Assembly: GCA_020161015.1 (NCBI GenBank)
Contig: JAIUOT010000037.1
Span: 1-64,000 of the forward strand
Reading direction: 5' to 3'
Length of the DNA stretch: 64,000 nt
Source: Actinomycetota bacterium
GTDB taxonomy: Bacteria > Actinomycetota > Actinomycetes > Propionibacteriales > Propionibacteriaceae
In this document: positions 62,898 to 64,000 of the stretch, piece after piece
Layout: every line of letters begins with the position of its first letter
Numbering within the stretch: the first letter of the stretch is position 1
Notes under the pieces: generated by a model
The model's input: only the letters and a program-made list of their open reading frames with translations
Told to the model about the DNA's origin: nothing
Database searches by the model: none
Made by a program: the position numbers and the translations under genes

Positions 62898-63580
62898 CGA
62901 CGGACCACCTCCACCATCTCGTCGTACAGCGCCAGCAGGTCCGGCACGCGGTCCCGGATGGTCTCGCGGTGCCTCTCGAGGGTCGCGAGGTCCCCGCGCG
63001 CCGCCGGCCCGGTGAGGGCGTCGGGGCCCAGGCGCGCCCAGTTCTCCACCGTCGCGCGCACCAGCGGGACGAGGTCGGCCCGGTCGAGGCCGGCGGTCCG
63101 GCCCAGACGGGTCGCCGCCTCCTCCAGCGCGACCAGGAAGTTCGACGCCATGGACGCCGCCGCGTGGTACGCGGCGCGGTCGGGGTCGGCGACCGTGATC
63201 GGCCGCATCCCCAGCCGTGCGGCGAGGCGGGCGGCGACGGGGTGGCCGGCGATCGCGCACGCCACGCCGCGAAAGTCGGCGTGCCCGTCGGCGGGCACGG
63301 TCATCAGCGGGTGCAGCGAGAAGGCCGGACGCGAGCCCAGCGGGGCGAGCGTGGTGGCCCCGGAACAGTGGCCGATCACCGGCCCGGCCGGGATCCCCGC
63401 CGCAGCCTCCGCGATCTCGCGGTCGGGGACGCACAGCAGCACGACCCCCGCGTCGGGTCCGGGGAACTCGCCGCGGCGCAGCGGGCCCTCGACCACCACG
63501 CCGTCCGCGCGCAGTGCCGCGGCGATGGCGCTGCCGAGGCGCCCGGCGCCCACGATCGACACCCGCTCGAGATCCCGCAT
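62894..63580 (-). CDS. DUF2520 Rossmann-like dehydrogenase-like protein
   Basis: 228 residues. N-terminal NAD(P)-binding motif VSIVGAGRLGSAIAAALRADG, middle VIGHCSGATTLAPLG and SLHPLMTVP, C-terminal all-helical DUF2520. Similar in layout to ketopantoate and 6-phosphogluconate dehydrogenases. First gene of the operon with panC and panB, with no panE in view, so it may reduce ketopantoate (inference). ATG 63580 has GGGAG upstream; TAGACT at 63639-63644 is a likely -10. Confidence 0.87.
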   Translation of the reverse strand: MRDLERVSIVGAGRLGSAIAAALRADGVVVEGPLRRGEFPGPDAGVVLLCVPDREIAEAAAGIPAGPVIGHCSGATTLAPLGSRPAFSLHPLMTVPADGHADFRGVACAIAGHPVAARLAARLGMRPITVADPDRAAYHAAASMASNFLVALEEAATRLGRTAGLDRADLVPLVRATVENWARLGPDALTGPAARGDLATLERHRETIRDRVPDLLALYDEMVEVVRR

Positions 63581-63638
63581 GTTCTCCCACGTTCGCCCGC
63601 GGACGGACCGCGCCGGCGCCGTCGCGCCGCGGTCCACC

Positions 63639-63644
63639 AGTCTA
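63639..63644 (-). promoter_or_regulatory. -10 box of the DUF2520-panC-panB operon
   Basis: TAGACT on the minus strand, giving a leader of about 55 nt that retains the GGGAG Shine-Dalgarno. Confidence 0.4.
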
Positions 63645-63748
63645 GGGGCTGGGCCTCCCGCGGGCCCCGGGAGGGGGTGGCCTTCCGGGGCCGCTGCCGC
63701 CCCGGGCCGTCCCCACCCCGGGCGCCTGCGCGGGAGCCGGGCCACCCC

Positions 63749-63754
63749 TAGCAT
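63749..63754 (+). promoter_or_regulatory. -10 box of the last gene
   Basis: TAGCAT, 6 nt before the ATG at 63761; leaderless pattern. Confidence 0.45.
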
Positions 63755-63760
63755 GGGGTC

Positions 63761-64000
63761 ATGGAGCAACCCAGTGGCCGTATCGAGGAACTCCGCGAGC
63801 AGGCGGCGCAGGCGCGGGTGCGTGCGCTCGAAGCCCACCGCGGCCTGATCGAGGAACTGTCCGGCGTCTGGCGCGAGCTCAACGAGCTCGGTGGCGGTCC
63901 GGACGTGCGCAAGCTCCGCGACCGGGTGGCCGGCGACATCGCGCGGCTGGAGAAGCTGGACCTCGTCTTCGACGCCGAGTGGCTCGAGGACGTCCGGCAG
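63761..64000 (+). CDS. Coiled-coil hypothetical protein (5' part)
   Basis: 80 codons visible, open to the window end. Highly charged helical sequence (RIEELREQAAQARVRALEAH, KLRDRVAGDIARLEKLD) with coiled-coil character and no signal or membrane span. Codon use looks coding, and the start is marked by TAGCAT 6 nt upstream. Family not recognised. Confidence 0.6.
   Translation, partial: MEQPSGRIEELREQAAQARVRALEAHRGLIEELSGVWRELNELGGGPDVRKLRDRVAGDIARLEKLDLVFDAEWLEDVRQ

Noticed and set aside
1..64000. tRNA, rRNA, CRISPR, insertion sequence or prophage
   Set aside because: No cloverleaf with a CCA or T-loop pattern, no spaced repeat array, and no transposase, integrase or phage structural gene was seen.

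Overview
This is chromosomal DNA of a high-GC actinobacterium. Part of the gene order is the conserved actinobacterial backbone: clpX, valS, folC, ndk, a radical SAM gene with its TIGR03936 partner, rne, rplU, rpmA, obgE, proB, proA, nadD, rsfS. Many genes start with GTG, junctions are mostly ATGA/GTGA overlaps, and many genes carry a TAnnnT box 6-9 nt before the start codon, which points to leaderless mRNAs. A member of the Propionibacteriales is plausible, but that is only an impression from gene content. I see no rRNA, tRNA, CRISPR array, insertion sequence or prophage.

Layout. 1-10.9 kb: 3' end of clpX, the general PTS pair ptsH-ptsI, a lipoprotein, an archaeal-type valS, a MauE/DsbA-like redox pair, folC with its DUF4233 partner, ndk, and a CPBP membrane protease. 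10.9-18 kb: uridine kinase-like, AlkD-like, and the radical SAM/TIGR03936 pair, which is split by sulP, a VOC protein and a GNAT gene. 18-27.6 kb: rne, nadE, a hydrolase, an Ada/AlkA plus MGMT alkylation-repair pair, a GAF-ANTAR regulator, and rplU-rpmA behind a structured leader. 27.7-36.6 kb: LppM-like protein, obgE, proB, a PQ-loop transporter, proA, then a tightly coupled operon (43-aa membrane peptide, nadD, rsfS, phosphatase, DJ-1/PfpI). Next is an unknown gene whose coding sequence contains a perfect 50-bp palindrome. 36.6-43.3 kb: secreted glycerophosphodiesterase, YcaQ-like glycosylase, a Tat-exported DUF1501/DUF1800 pair, a bifunctional-nuclease family protein, and a YHS protein.

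43.3-53.1 kb looks like a stress-response island. It has a 1,051-residue hybrid histidine kinase ending in an RNA-binding ANTAR domain, a Rieske-tailed FAD oxidoreductase, an FMN reductase, a stress-type SDR, DNA topoisomerase IB, a CPBP protease and an SDR-TspO fusion. Several of these genes have GGGTA-type promoter candidates resembling stress sigma-factor sites. 53.1-61.1 kb is a carotenoid locus. A CarH/LitR-like B12 photoreceptor repressor is divergent from an operon (TspO-like, idi, crtE, crtI, crtB, crtYc, crtYd, crtU) that predicts an aromatic carotenoid of the isorenieratene type. Three direct repeats in the shared intergenic region are the likely operators. 61.1-64 kb: panB, panC and a DUF2520 dehydrogenase-like gene, then the start of a coiled-coil protein cut by the window end.

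The strongest candidates for something undescribed are the kinase-ANTAR fusion with its nearby stand-alone GAF-ANTAR paralogue, the in-frame 50-bp palindrome, and the B12/TspO/carotenoid locus with its repeat array.
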